A stretch of DNA of 64,000 nt, taken from Theobroma cacao. Its lineage: Eukaryota > Streptophyta > Magnoliopsida > Malvales > Malvaceae. This document shows positions 33,744 to 44,829 of this stretch, piece after piece (position 1 is the first letter of the stretch; each line of letters starts with the position of its first letter). The notes below the pieces were generated by a model. The model did not search any database, was not told the origin of the DNA, and saw only the letters and a list, made by a program, of their open reading frames with translations. The translations under genes and the position numbers were made by a program. The stretch lies in the NCBI RefSeq assembly GCF_000208745.1, contig NC_030853.1, positions 28,320,061-28,384,060 of the forward strand. Reading direction: 5' to 3'.

Positions 33744-36700
33744 ATGGCTTCCTCCCTTTTCACCAAAACTTCACTTCCTTCCAAGTCGTTCAACAAGTCC
33801 TTGAATGCCCATTCTATCTCTTCCTTCAAACTCCCCGTTTCCCTCTCTTTCAAGCCCCGGACTACCCTCCCGAAACGCTTCTCACTCCGAGCCGGGTTGA
33901 TCGAGCCCGACGGCGGGAGACTCGTGGACCTCCGCGTGGCGGAGCCAGAGCGGGACTTGAAGAAGAGGGAAGCCGCCTTGCTGCCCAGGGTGAAGCTCAC
34001 TACGATCGACGTGCAATGGGTGCACGTGTTAAGTGAAGGCTGGGCTAGCCCGCTCACCGGGTTCATGAGAGAATCCGAGTTCCTCCAAACTCTTCATTTT
34101 AACTCGCTCCGACTCGACGATGGTTCCTTCGTCAATATGTCGGTGCCGATTGTCTTGGCTATCGATGATTCTCAGAAGGAGAGGATCGGTGAGTCCAACA
34201 GAGTCGCTCTCGTTGACTCGGATGATAACCCGCTCGCGATTCTCACCGAGTAAGTTGATAAACTCGTAACATAGTGATCGTGATATAGTAACTCTACTTT
34301 TTTTTTTCCTTCAATATTTTCGTTTAGTTTCACACTCTAATTTATATTAGTTTTCTGTTTAGAGGAACCTCTTTTTTTATTTATTTATTTTTTTATTTAT
34401 ATATAAGTTAATAATTTGAGCTTTAAAATTTTGGGTTCTGAATTGTTGTTTCATTGATGTGATTATTCTTCTTTTTTCTATTAGTATGCTTGAACTTTCT
34501 TAGGAAAAAAGGTTTCTGATTTCTTTATCAAATTAATTTGACTTGCTCCGGCGAAGATTTCTGAAATTCTATGTGTAATTCTTTAGCAGTTTGATAAAAC
34601 AAGGTTGATTCTTTAATGTTGAAGCTTAAATTTATTGCATTTCAATTTTATGCTGCAAAGGTTTTGTTAAATTGTGTTGCTTTTTGAGAAAAATGAAGCT
34701 TAGCATCGACTAGAGGTGAGGAAGGGGATAAAAAGAAAGAAACTGAAATGATGCAACCCTCATGTGATCATTCGCTTCCTTGAATTTCTATATTATGTTT
34801 TATTTATTTATTATTTTATTATTTTAGATAATTTATAAAATATTAGAAAAGAATGCTTGGTATCTGGTTTTTTTTTTTTTTTTGAAGTGTGGTTAATCCT
34901 CATGAGAATGTTGGTAAACAGAATGAAATATGTTTTGTTGAATACATTTAAAAAAAAAGTGGAGGCCACTGTAAAAAAAATTAAAAATGGTGTTCCAACA
35001 AAGAGAATTAAGGCTGAATTACGTCAATTTCATACTTCAATGATCCTTGCCTACTATAGCAACTAAGGTTAAAACAATTCATACACAATGTGCTATCTTA
35101 GGTTAGAGTCCAGTTCTTTTGCAGTACAGAAGTAGGGTTAATTGTTTTAATGTTAGCTATTATGGTAGGTAAGGTTCATTGAAGTATGAAATCAACATAA
35201 ATGAGCCTTACTTCTGTTTGTTAATACACCATTTTTAATGCTTTTATGGTGGCCTCCACATTTTTTTTTTGTCTATTTCTTCAAATTTTCTCTGAAGAGA
35301 AGCTTATGTTAGAGAGTTTTAAATAAAAGAATAAGGGAAGAAATAAGGTTGGAGTAGAAATGTGGAAGTAGAAGCTGTAAATGTTGATTGAAATTGATTT
35401 GTTCATTTAAGGTCATTTTAAGTTCCCGCTCTATTACTGTGCTGTTGTTTATAGTTTTCTGTTTTTTTTTTTTGGCCCCCTGACTAAATCTCCAATATGA
35501 ATATTCAACCATTTGAAGGTTTCAAATCTGATATATAGACAAGTGATAGATCACTTTGATATCCTTTTGTGTAACACCAGTTTTCTAGAGAAGAAAGTGC
35601 TCCTGCTTCTTGCTGATGTTTTATTGAAATTGGGGAAGGGGGGATGGTAATTGGGAGAAGAGGAGGGTGTGGTGCCCTCTGCCATCCGGTAAACCTCATA
35701 CGATCCTTGGTGAAGGCAGCATTTTCCTACATCCTTAGTACATCTGAAGGAATTTTACAACTTGATGGGAAATTATTTGAACTTAAAAAAATTGTATAAT
35801 TAAAACTTATTAAAAAATGTGGGTCATCTTATTATTGGCTGGGGATTTCTGCGTGCGAGTTTTCCTATTATAATGAATAAACTTATTGTTTTCCTGCTGA
35901 CAATAACAGTTGTGTCAATTCTTGGGAGACCGTATTTACATTGAAGCATAGAAACAAAGTTCATATAAAATAAACTTTCTTGGGCCTAAACAAGTTGCAT
36001 GAGATTCCACTTTTCCATCTTGGATATTTTTTGTAGTTCATCGATTATAGGTGTCTTTTTGTTCAATTCAATGGCTATATTGTCTTATTCTTTGCTTTAT
36101 TACTGGATTGTTTCAGCATTGAGATTTACAAGCACCCCAAGGAAGAAAGGATAGCCAGGACTTGGGGAACTACTGCCCCTGGACTACCATATGTTGAAGA
36201 AACTATAACAAATGCTGGAAATTGGCTGATTGGAGGTGACTTGGAGGTTATAGAGCCAATCAAGTACCATGACGGTCTTGATCGTTTTCGGCTGTCACCT
36301 GCAGAACTGCGTGAAGAGTTTGAAAGGCGCAATGCTGATGCCGTGTTTGCATTCCAGCTCAGAAATCCTGTTCATAATGGCCATGCTTTGCTAATGACTG
36401 ATACTCGTCGTCGGCTTCTTGAGATGGGCTTCAAGAATCCCATACTTTTGCTACATCCATTAGGAGGCTACACAAAGGCAGATGATGTTCCTCTTAGCTG
36501 GCGAATGAAACAACATGAAAAGGTATTTGAAACAAACTTTTCAATCCATTATCATGTGACTCCATAAGGGATTGCTTTGTTAGGTATGCCATCTGGAGGG
36601 GGCCTGAAAGCCTGGCAATCTAGATTTTAATGTTTTTGCAGTTTCTATATCAAACGTTTTCCTTTTTCCGTTTTGGCCATGCATATCTCGCAGACAATAG

Positions 36701-37720
36701 CAGGAATCTCATTCGCCTAAGTCCACCATTAGATCTTATAAATTCTTAATTGTCTTTTATAATCCTTTCATCTGTTCTCTGACCCTCTCTTTGGTATAGA
36801 AAAACTGATAGAAACCTAGGTTCTGCATAGCAGAGTCTTGTGAAAACAGTTTCTCATAAGAAAATGGTTATATCTATGCTATACAAGGTCACATGCAAAT
36901 GCCAGTCTGCAGGCCTATTATGTGACGGTTTAATTAATGATGAATATGTTTTATCAGGTGCTTGAGGATGGTGTTCTTGATCCTGAAACAACTGTGGTCT
37001 CTATATTCCCATCTCCTATGCACTATGCTGGCCCAACTGAAGTGCAGTGGCATGCTAAGTCTCGGATTAATGCTGGGGCCAACTTTTATATTGTTGGTAG
37101 AGACCCAGCTGGCATGGGTCACCCTGTTGAGAAGAGAGATTTGTATGATGCTGATCATGGCAAGAAGGTATTGAGCATGGCTCCTGGACTTGAGCGGCTG
37201 AACATCCTTCCTTTCAAGGTATAATTAATGCGCATTTGATTGCATTGTTGTTTTCTGGTATAGTGACACTACTTGTGGCATAAAATATGAAATCCCTGTT
37301 TAATACTTATGGGTTTTACAGGTTGCTGCGTATGATAGAACCCAGGGAAAAATGGCTTTCTTTGATCCCTCAAGGGCACAGGACTTTCTCTTCATATCAG
37401 GCACTAAGGTACTTATCCCTGTGAATATTGTTGGTTGCCTTTTAATGGGCCGCTAGTTAAAGAATCACCAGAAATAGTTGGGAATATAATGTAAATGTGA
37501 GAGAGAGCAAATATTTTGATTTCTATAATATTTTCTGTTTTCACACAACTGTATCTGAACGATGCTTGCCTGCCATTTACAGATGAGGACACTTGCAAAG
37601 AACAAAGAGAACCCTCCTGATGGATTTATGTGCCCTGGTGGCTGGAAAGTGCTGGTTGAATACTACGACAGCTTGACGCCATCAGACAATGGCAGAATTG
37701 CTGAAGCTGTTCCTGCTTAG
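33744..37720 (+). CDS. APS1: ATP sulfurylase, plastid type (sulfate adenylyltransferase)
   Basis: Five exons with GT-AG introns: 33,744-34,249, 36,117-36,522, 36,958-37,218, 37,322-37,408 and 37,583-37,720 (1,398 nt, 465 residues), the usual plant length. The enzyme adenylates sulfate with ATP to give APS and pyrophosphate, the entry step of sulfate assimilation and of PAPS synthesis. Residues 1 to about 50 are Ser/Lys/Arg-rich and poor in acid residues, a plastid transit peptide. The nucleotide-binding [10 protein letters not shown] is at 249-258 and GRDPAG at 351-356, both complete; the C-terminus ([20 protein letters not shown], then [12 protein letters not shown]) is standard. Exon 1 holds a miR395-complementary site. 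Intron 1 (1.87 kb) contains a foldback element. The frame is open upstream to ATG 33,477, but that extension carries a run of Glu and is unlike a transit peptide, so 33,744 is preferred. The next gene is convergent. Confidence 0.95.
34077..34097 (+). promoter_or_regulatory. miR395-complementary site in ATP sulfurylase exon 1
   Basis: The 21 bases coding for residues 112-118 (EFLQTLH) pair with the plant miR395 consensus with, by eye, two mismatches (opposite miRNA positions 1 and 7) and one G:U pair. miR395 is induced by sulfate starvation and cleaves mRNAs of ATP sulfurylase and of the SULTR2;1 transporter. The microRNA sequence is from recall, and no MIR395 locus is visible in the window. 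Confidence 0.85.
34950..35271. mobile_element. Foldback MITE in intron 1 of ATP sulfurylase
   Basis: An inverted repeat with arms of roughly 135-140 bp. The left arm (from AAAAAAAAGTGGAGGCCACTG) reads through AAAAATGGTGTT, TTTCATACTTCAATGA and CCTTGCCTACTAT to GGTTAAAACAATT near 35,088. The right arm, from about 35,135 to GTGGCCTCCACATTTTTT at 35,271, is its reverse complement with scattered changes. The loop is about 45 bp. It has the structure of a Stowaway- or Mutator-like MITE. In the unspliced transcript it would fold into a long hairpin. Confidence 0.8.
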
Positions 37721-38819
37721 ATGAATTTGCTGTATCATAATGTATTGCCATCTGATTGGGAGAAACCATAACACTATTTGTCTCCATTGTGGGATCCAAA
37801 TCCTGTAAAGTTTCTCTTAAAGTTTCTCTGTCCAGATCTCTTAATAAATCCTTGGGAGGCACTGGTACGGAGACATGGAAACTTGCCTCCCTGTAATTAG
37901 ATGCCCAGTATGGCATCTAGCATTGGTGCCCCTGAGCATGAGGGGCACATTGTACTATATCGTGTGGTTGTGTTCTTATGAAGAACATGGATTGTAGGAA
38001 ATGTTTCAAGGATTCTCATACTTTCTGGAAACCGTAGGCCAATTGCATCAAGAAAATCTTAACAAAGTGAACACAGGGAGTGATCAGATCACCTGGGAGT
38101 TCAACCATACTTTGGCTAGTTGTAAAATTTCCGTTGCATTTTCTTTTTATGGGTGAAAATTGATGATTGTCATTATTAATCCAAAAAGGGCCAAAAGCAG
38201 AAACCACGCAATCAGTCTTGCTGCAAAAACCACTAACATACGTAATGAATGCATAAACGACATTCTTTGCTTTTTCTATTTTATCTCTGACTCGAGCGTT
38301 GATTCTGGCTTGTTTGATTAACCAGATTTGGCAATAGAGTTTCCATGTACTAAATTTGATCCGGCACCCCACCTGTTTACTTTCCTTGAATCCGCCAATT
38401 TATTTTATGTTCGTCACGCAATCTGCCAGCTGAAATTTCAATTTACATTTTTCCATCTAGAGACAAGCTTCTCTATTTACTCCGTTATCATCACTTTGCA
38501 TTGGCTGTATGTCAGCTAAAAGCAGAAACAGAGTATGTGAAACAAAGGCTGCCGAGTCCGGCAAGGAAGGGATTTAATGGGAACACAAGGACCATGAAAT
38601 TGCACCAGGTTGTCACAATTAAGTTGTCCTTAAGCAGCAAAACCAAATTTGAAACAGTCCTCAATTGAAAGAATGCTATGATTTCTTTATTGATGTAAAA
38701 AGAATTCTCCCTGTCAGCTGCACAGATGGGGATGCTAAAAATATTAAATTAGTTTACAACACAATATGAAAGAATTCTAAAAGAATAACAACAAGCAGCA
38801 ATTCTGACTTCATGATGTC
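37721..38819. other. Convergent intergenic region
   Basis: Contains the 3' UTR of ATP sulfurylase from the left and that of the first calcium pump from the right. An open stretch on the minus strand at 38,016-38,372 is Lys/Cys-rich and vaguely recalls the linker before the RNase H domain in plant LINE relics, but I cannot support a call. The part from about 38,690 matches 47,570-47,718, the flank of the second pump. Confidence 0.5.
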
Positions 38820-41800
38820 CTACTTCCTCCATTCGAGATAGCTAAAAAAGGGTTTCTCTGGAACTGGTATGGACTTGACAACCCAACCAATAGGCCAAGA
38901 CACGACCGCAATTCCAATGCAGGCACCCCATTGGCCCCAATTCAACCTCTCCGTATCTGCAAACTTCTTCAGAAATTCTACCATCACCACTTGAAGAAGA
39001 ATTGTTATCCCGATGATCCCCATAAACAACTTATTCTTGTGTATGCCCTCAAATACGTTCTTCTTTTCCAGCTTCCTCGCGTTAAATTCGTTGAACACTT
39101 GGCAAAGGACAAAAATATTGAAGATCAAGGTATCATTTACCTTCTCTGTTACGCCAAAGATTGATTCACCTCTGAATTGTAAGGTAAGAAGCACTGCTAT
39201 CTGGAATAAAGCTTGTGCAAGTAGGTTCCTCCACATGATGTTTGTGATGAGTGGCTCTGTTCGACCAACGGGTGGTTTCTCCATCAACTCCTTTGTAGGC
39301 CTCTCTGTAGCAAGAGCCAGAGCACCCAATGTGTCCATAATCAAGTTCACCCACAATAACTGGACCGCTGTTAGAGGGACTTCACCTGCTGAAACTGCTG
39401 CTACAAAGTTGATACAAAGTGCAGCAACATTCACCGTGAGCTGGAATTGAATGAATTTCTGGATGTTGGTATAGACGCATCTTCCCCACCTCAAGACTGT
39501 GGCAACAGAAGCGAAATTATCATCCAAGATGACAATGTCTGAGCTCTCTTTCGCCACTTCAGTTCCCTGAATTCCCATGGACAGTCCTATATCTGCTTCC
39601 TTGAGTGCCGGTGCATCATTTGTGCCATCACCAGTGACTGCAACTACATGCCCTTTCTGTTTCAAGCACTGTACCATGAGAAGCTTATCAAAAGGAGAGG
39701 ATCTTGCCATCACTCGAATTTTGTCAACTTTCTCCATCCTCTCTCGTGGTGTATAATTTCTGAATTCCTCGCCTTCTACCACCACACCACTGGACATGTC
39801 GTCACCAGGCCTGAGAATCCCACATTCAGTAGCTATAGCTCTTGCAGTGAAAACATTGTCGCCAGTAATCATTTTGATGTTTACTCCAGCATATTGGCAA
39901 TCTTCCACAGCTTTCATCACTCCAGGTCTGCATGGATCCTTTATGCCCACCAGTCCTAACAGGGTCAAGCTGTCTTCTTTAACCTTTTTCTGCTCTTTTA
40001 GATTTCCGTACTCTTCTTCTGGAACTTGTTTATGGGCAAAAGCAATGCACCTGAGGGTGCTCGCTGCCATTCCTTCAATAATTTGCTCAAATTTCGTCCT
40101 TTCGCTATCATTGAGATCTTTCACGATTCCAGAAGCATCATAATAGCTTGAGCACATTGCTAGAATCATCTCTGCGGCTCCTTTCCAGTGAACATGGACA
40201 GTGTCATCCCTATTCTTTCCAATCAAAACCCCACTCCTTTTTTTCTGAGAATTGAAGGCTTCAACTTGGAGTATCGCACAACTCTGCTTCATTTTCCCCA
40301 TATCCATCTTCAGTTCCAGGGCAGCCCAAGAAAGGATTGCCTTTTCTGTAGGACTACCTGAGAACTCGAATTCTGATCCTGAGGAAGCTCTGTAAACACT
40401 TCCAGTAGTGTTTAAAGCAACTCCCTGATGGATCAATTCAACAATAAATGGAGAAATTGAAGCTGAAACCTCTTCCATAGATTCTTGGCCGAGCCAAAAT
40501 TTTGTCACCTTCATTTGGTTGAGCGTGAGAGTGCCTGTTTTGTCGGTGCAAATTGTGGTGGCAGAGCCCATTGTCTCACAGGCAGAAAGCTTTCTAACCA
40601 TTGCTTGATCTGTCATCATTCTCTTCATCGAATAAGCAAGGGTCAGTGTGACAGCTAGTGGCAGCCCTTCTGGAATTGCAACCACGACGATGGTAACAGC
40701 GGCAGCTACGATTCCGACAACAGCATTTATTATATCATCAGCCTTAGTCTTGCTTCCATTGAACTCCCGGTTTCCATTCTCATCTGTTGTATTGCCTGTG
40801 AAGTAACGAACCAACAAAACGACAAGAACTAGGAACGCAACTGCTAAGCCAACCTTACCAATTGATGAGGTCAGCTTGTTTAAACGAGCTTGTAAGGGTG
40901 TCTGTTCGTTAGTGTCGCGGCTGATTTGGCTCATCATTTGGCCCCACATAGTATTCATTCCAACCGAAGTGACAAGCATCCGAGCGTACCCATCAGCCAC
41001 CTTGGTCCCTGAATACAAGAATGGATTTTGGCTGCGATTTACCTCGACATGGTCACTTTCGCCGGTCATGCTCGATTCATCTACTTGCAAGGAATGCCCA
41101 TCTAAGAACAATCCATCAGCAGGAACTTGATCTCCAATCTTTAAGCAGACAATGTCTCCAACAACGATATCAAATATTGAGATTTGTTGGCGCCGACCTC
41201 CTCGTACGACATCAATTTGAATATTGTTGCTGACTTTTGATAACTTGTCAAACTGTCTGTTTTGCCTGTAGTTACTTATAGCAGAAACTGCAATGACAAG
41301 AAAGACAGCTACGAAAATGCTTCCACCGTCATACCAACCTTCTTTGAGTCCATTTTCTTTGATTCCGAAGCCAAGTGAAAGTGCTGCACATCCTACAAGA
41401 ATCATTATAGTAAGGTCTTTAAATGCTTCAATGACAAAATGGAAAAAGCTCTTTGTTGGCGGTTTCTTATACGTGTTGGAACCGAACGCTTCATGTCGGC
41501 GAGCAATGTCCTCGGTGCTGCCAGAAATGCCGACCTCGGTGTTGGTTCCAAGAGCAGAAGCCACACCATCAACTCCATCAAGTTTCTGCAGCGTATCGAA
41601 ATTTTTCTCTTTGACTACCTCAATGAGAGTTGTTTGATCAACTTGGAAATGACCGTTTTCTTGTATAACAGCGAGTGAGACATGAGATGGGGGGTGAAGA
41701 ATAACCTTGGTTTTTGCTTTGGCTGCCGGAGACTTGATGACAAGGGATGAAAAGGTTCTAGAACAATAGATGGTAGTGAAAATGGTGTGCCATTTCTTTT

Positions 41801-41876
41801 TGGGTTTGCTAAGGGTGGCAGGTACATGGATTATACATTCAATGGCAAGCAAGTTTGATCGGAGAATGGTAGTCAT
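38820..41876 (-). CDS. ACA12: Autoinhibited Ca2+-ATPase, ACA12/13 type, copy 1
   Basis: Intronless, 1,018 residues; lack of introns is typical of the ACA12/13 branch, and ACA12 versus ACA13 cannot be decided here. Plant type IIB pumps export Ca2+ from the cytosol, mostly at the plasma membrane, and are released from autoinhibition when calmodulin binds the N-terminus. The calmodulin-binding candidate is the basic-aromatic KPKKKWHTIFTTIY (24-37). All P-type signatures are intact: TGES 271-274, PEGLP 402-406, phosphorylated Asp445 in DKTGT, KGAAE 565-569, TGDN 671-674, TGDGTND 748-754, and LWVNLIMDTLGALALATE (841-858) in the membrane domain. ATG 41,876 is the first in frame. It is paralogous to the gene at 47,719-50,775, roughly 95% identical by eye. 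Confidence 0.95.
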   Translation of the reverse strand: MTTILRSNLLAIECIIHVPATLSKPKKKWHTIFTTIYCSRTFSSLVIKSPAAKAKTKVILHPPSHVSLAVIQENGHFQVDQTTLIEVVKEKNFDTLQKLDGVDGVASALGTNTEVGISGSTEDIARRHEAFGSNTYKKPPTKSFFHFVIEAFKDLTIMILVGCAALSLGFGIKENGLKEGWYDGGSIFVAVFLVIAVSAISNYRQNRQFDKLSKVSNNIQIDVVRGGRRQQISIFDIVVGDIVCLKIGDQVPADGLFLDGHSLQVDESSMTGESDHVEVNRSQNPFLYSGTKVADGYARMLVTSVGMNTMWGQMMSQISRDTNEQTPLQARLNKLTSSIGKVGLAVAFLVLVVLLVRYFTGNTTDENGNREFNGSKTKADDIINAVVGIVAAAVTIVVVAIPEGLPLAVTLTLAYSMKRMMTDQAMVRKLSACETMGSATTICTDKTGTLTLNQMKVTKFWLGQESMEEVSASISPFIVELIHQGVALNTTGSVYRASSGSEFEFSGSPTEKAILSWAALELKMDMGKMKQSCAILQVEAFNSQKKRSGVLIGKNRDDTVHVHWKGAAEMILAMCSSYYDASGIVKDLNDSERTKFEQIIEGMAASTLRCIAFAHKQVPEEEYGNLKEQKKVKEDSLTLLGLVGIKDPCRPGVMKAVEDCQYAGVNIKMITGDNVFTARAIATECGILRPGDDMSSGVVVEGEEFRNYTPRERMEKVDKIRVMARSSPFDKLLMVQCLKQKGHVVAVTGDGTNDAPALKEADIGLSMGIQGTEVAKESSDIVILDDNFASVATVLRWGRCVYTNIQKFIQFQLTVNVAALCINFVAAVSAGEVPLTAVQLLWVNLIMDTLGALALATERPTKELMEKPPVGRTEPLITNIMWRNLLAQALFQIAVLLTLQFRGESIFGVTEKVNDTLIFNIFVLCQVFNEFNARKLEKKNVFEGIHKNKLFMGIIGITILLQVVMVEFLKKFADTERLNWGQWGACIGIAVVSWPIGWVVKSIPVPEKPFFSYLEWRK

Positions 41877-42090
41877 GAATAAAACACCCCGAATAAGGAA
41901 AAACGAAGAAGAAGAAGAAAGAAGAGTATGCCAAAAGAAGATGATAGACTATAAAGGAAACGAAAAGGTTTAGTATTTGGTTTACAAATATCTTTGTTGA
42001 AATTAAATCTTAGCTGATACTTTGATTACAGTACTTGATCACCAAAACAAAACATAGGCTGATATGGGAGAAGAGGAATGGTGTCGGGGC

Positions 42091-42116
42091 TTTTATAAAT
42101 TGAAAAGTGCACGCGT
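42091..42116 (-). promoter_or_regulatory. TATA box and CGCG box of Ca2+-ATPase copy 1
   Basis: Read on the minus strand, ACGCGT (42,111-42,116) is followed 13 bp later by TATAAAA (42,091-42,097), about 215 bp before the ATG. ACGCGT fits VCGCGB, the site of CAMTA calmodulin-binding transcription activators. The second pump has ACGCGT and TATAAA at 51,034-51,039 and 50,977-50,982. Confidence 0.5.
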
Positions 42117-42719
42117 TGATGACACGCTTGTGTGACATAGACGTTTCCTTCTTTTGTTTTTCATCCCAGAACTTGAATGAGAAGTGAAAGAAAAACTCTT
42201 CTTCCAAGTTGGAATGCAAATTCCCTGTCTCCACTTCCTACGCTTGTGGTGCCCCATCTTCGAAACTGTCAAGAAATGAGTTGGAAATTGCCTCCCCTTG
42301 TTTTATCCTCACCACCTGATAAAAACACAGGAAAAAAAATAATATATATGTGTGTGTGTGTGTGAAGAACAATAATAATGTTGAACTAATGCACAATGAT
42401 CAAATTAATTATATACTACTAAAATCCTTTAATTTGAACTCTAGATCTGCAATAGCACATTACATCCTAAATATTTTGTTTTAAAGAAAAACGTACGGAA
42501 GAGTATGCTGCTAACATCAAAGGTTAATTAATCGAATATCATTATCATTTTCCAATCAATTAGAATAAATTTTGCATTTGATGACTTACTCATGGTGTAA
42601 TTATTCATTATTAGCGTTTTCTTGACAAGGTCCACACTGCATTGGGTACAACAAACTGATGAAATGGTTTTACTGAATTAATTGTTATATTGAATTATTA
42701 GGTATATTAATTTCAGGGA

Positions 42720-44030
42720 AATTCCATTAAGAAATTAGCTAACCATATGACCAATTGCGCTGAAAATTTAGTGCAATAACTTTGAAGTTGATTCGTGTAT
42801 GAATAACGAAAAGGGAACAGTTTGGAGTTAGATAGGGAAAACGGATGGAAGCAAAGGGTTAGGAACATAAGGAGAAACAAGCTCCAACGGATGTAAAATT
42901 TTCTTATCCTTGCATTTCGCTCTCCACTTTCGTCCTTACTGTACACTTTGGCTACTCAAGTGTAGATTGGCAATTGGCAAAGGGTTTTGAGTTTTGACCA
43001 CAAGAAGGCTGAAGAAGCCGTCAAGAACAACTTTCTTTCTATAACTTTGTCATCCAAAAGTGAACCAATTCTATTTTAATTCATTTCTGCCCCAAAGAAT
43101 GAGAATTCTTTCCACGATATCCTCGTCGACCTTTCTCTCGTCGCCTTATACATGACCAATTGGCATGCCATAGAGTAGACGCGGCGAAACGTGATGATAT
43201 TCTTCAGGGTCAACTTCATTGGGAAAAGAGATTTTTTTTGTTTTATTTATCGACGTTAATTATATTGACTTGGTCAATGGTCATTCAATATATTAACTTC
43301 GCAGGAATATACTTACCAATTCATGGTTCGAGTGAAAAGGTTCTCCTCCCTTGTAAAATATGCATGTAATTTGTAAATCAACTTGGGAACTGGGTTGGGG
43401 TGTTGTTCAACATTTGATCATTTTTCCAATACCAGTCAGTCTGGGTCTGGTGCCCGTACAAGGGGTTGATAAATATGGAAAACAGGACATAAAAGGAGAC
43501 CAACTTGGAGGTGGAACGCACTACAAGGGCACCTTCACAAGGAAAATGACTTCACCACCCTCAACACTCAAAAGTCAACACTCCCCATAGTCAATAGCTA
43601 TTTCATTTACACTGTGCACAAAGAATACAGAGACATTACACTTTCAATTTTCTTTTTTTTTTGGTTTTACAGGTGAACCTTATCAAAACTCGGTTTGATT
43701 GATGTATTTGAATTCTGTCATACGTCTTTGGTTTTTTATTTATTTTTATTCTTTTCTATTCATTTTTGAGAGGAAAAAAAATAAAAAATAAAAATATAAA
43801 CCAAATGTAATTTGAATAATCTTACATTGAAGTTATAAATATATTCGAGTTGTGGACAAAAAATAAAACTATCATTCAATTAAAGGCTAGGTGTTCCATT
43901 AATTTCTTTTTTCAATTAAAAACTTTTTCTTATCAATTGTTCCGATTGCTTAATATGAAAATACTTTCAAGGCAGAAAGTTGGAAGGGAACCTGCCAAAT
44001 TGTAAGTTAAGGGTTAATTTTTGTTCTTAT
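42720..44030. repeat. Pump-upstream module, copy 1
   Basis: First of three related non-coding blocks (others 44,830-47,530 and 52,280-54,210). Ordered landmarks: ATGGAAGC, CTCAAGTGTAGAT, GGGTTTTGAGTTTTGACC, TTCTATTTTAATTCATTTCT, GGCATGCC, CGCGGCGAAACGTGATG, TTATATTGACTTGGTCAAT, GATTGCTTAATATGAAAA and AGAAAGTTGGAAGGGAA. No gene is seen. Confidence 0.72.
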
Positions 44031-44274
44031 ATATATATATATGTATATATAAGTATTGAACAGTGGAACGCGTTGTCTTATAGATCACTGCTGTTCTATT
44101 CTCTGGATCTTTTCTGAAACTTAAAGGTGAAGTGAAGAAAACAACTTGCCACAACATTTCTTTAAAGCCCCAATAGCAGGACCAAAGTTGGACCACTGTT
44201 GTATTGACCAGTATTGCTTTTCACCTAACAGTTGAAAGATGAAAACTAACAGTTTCCTTAACGCGGTGAGGGGA

Positions 44275-44309
<35 letters not shown>

Positions 44310-44829
44310 GCTTAATATGAAATTATCTTAATACTGATGTCAGGCTCTCCGTGTAGCTCATGTCTTGGGCTCTAAGACTCCAAAGAACAACAATTTTGAT
44401 ATTGCAATTTTTTTTAATTTATTTTTGGGTATTGAAGTTACAACTTTCATCAATAATAAATTAATTCTGCTACTATGTGGGGAATTATAATAATGTTTAA
44501 GTAATGCACAATGTGAAACATTGAAGCTGGCTTGGGTCGTAAATGGAGGAAGAAGAGCCCAGGCTTCCTTACTAATAATTAATAGAGGGGAAAACGAGTG
44601 GCTTTGTTTTATTAAAAAAAAAAAAAAACCCCTTTCAGACTTCTTTCCAATCTGCAAGGCCAGTAATTTAGAATTATGTACACATTGCTATGATCAGATG
44701 GGAAAATAAAAACATTGTTCCGATGGTGAGGAATGCAGGTTTTGACTAATGTGATGTCTATATTTTTATCAACAAATTTGAGTGGAAAGTATCATGCCAG
44801 GGCCAGGGAATAATTAGTTCATTCTAGCT
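44031..44829. other. Non-coding spacer between pump-upstream modules
   Basis: No coding region is seen. The part at 44,500-44,760 (GGAGGAAGAAGAGCCCAGGC, CTTTCAGA, GGTGAGGAATGCAG) is repeated at 51,880-52,130, so it belongs to the segmental duplication. A long (TA)n microsatellite lies at about 44,285-44,309. Confidence 0.55.

Noticed and set aside
33545..34036. Second long frame overlapping ATP sulfurylase exon 1, and a 141-codon frame opposite it
   Set aside because: Both are shadows of the GC-rich exon 1; their Arg, Ser or Glu runs come from the GAA microsatellite read in other frames.
38016..38372. Minus-strand open stretch of 118 codons that slightly recalls a LINE linker region
   Set aside because: Similarity is too weak to name by eye, and no reverse transcriptase or RNase H motif is adjacent.
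39013..41130. Several 100-145-codon plus-strand frames across the calcium pump genes
   Set aside because: They recur at the same offset in both pump copies because they are antisense shadows of the conserved pump sequence.
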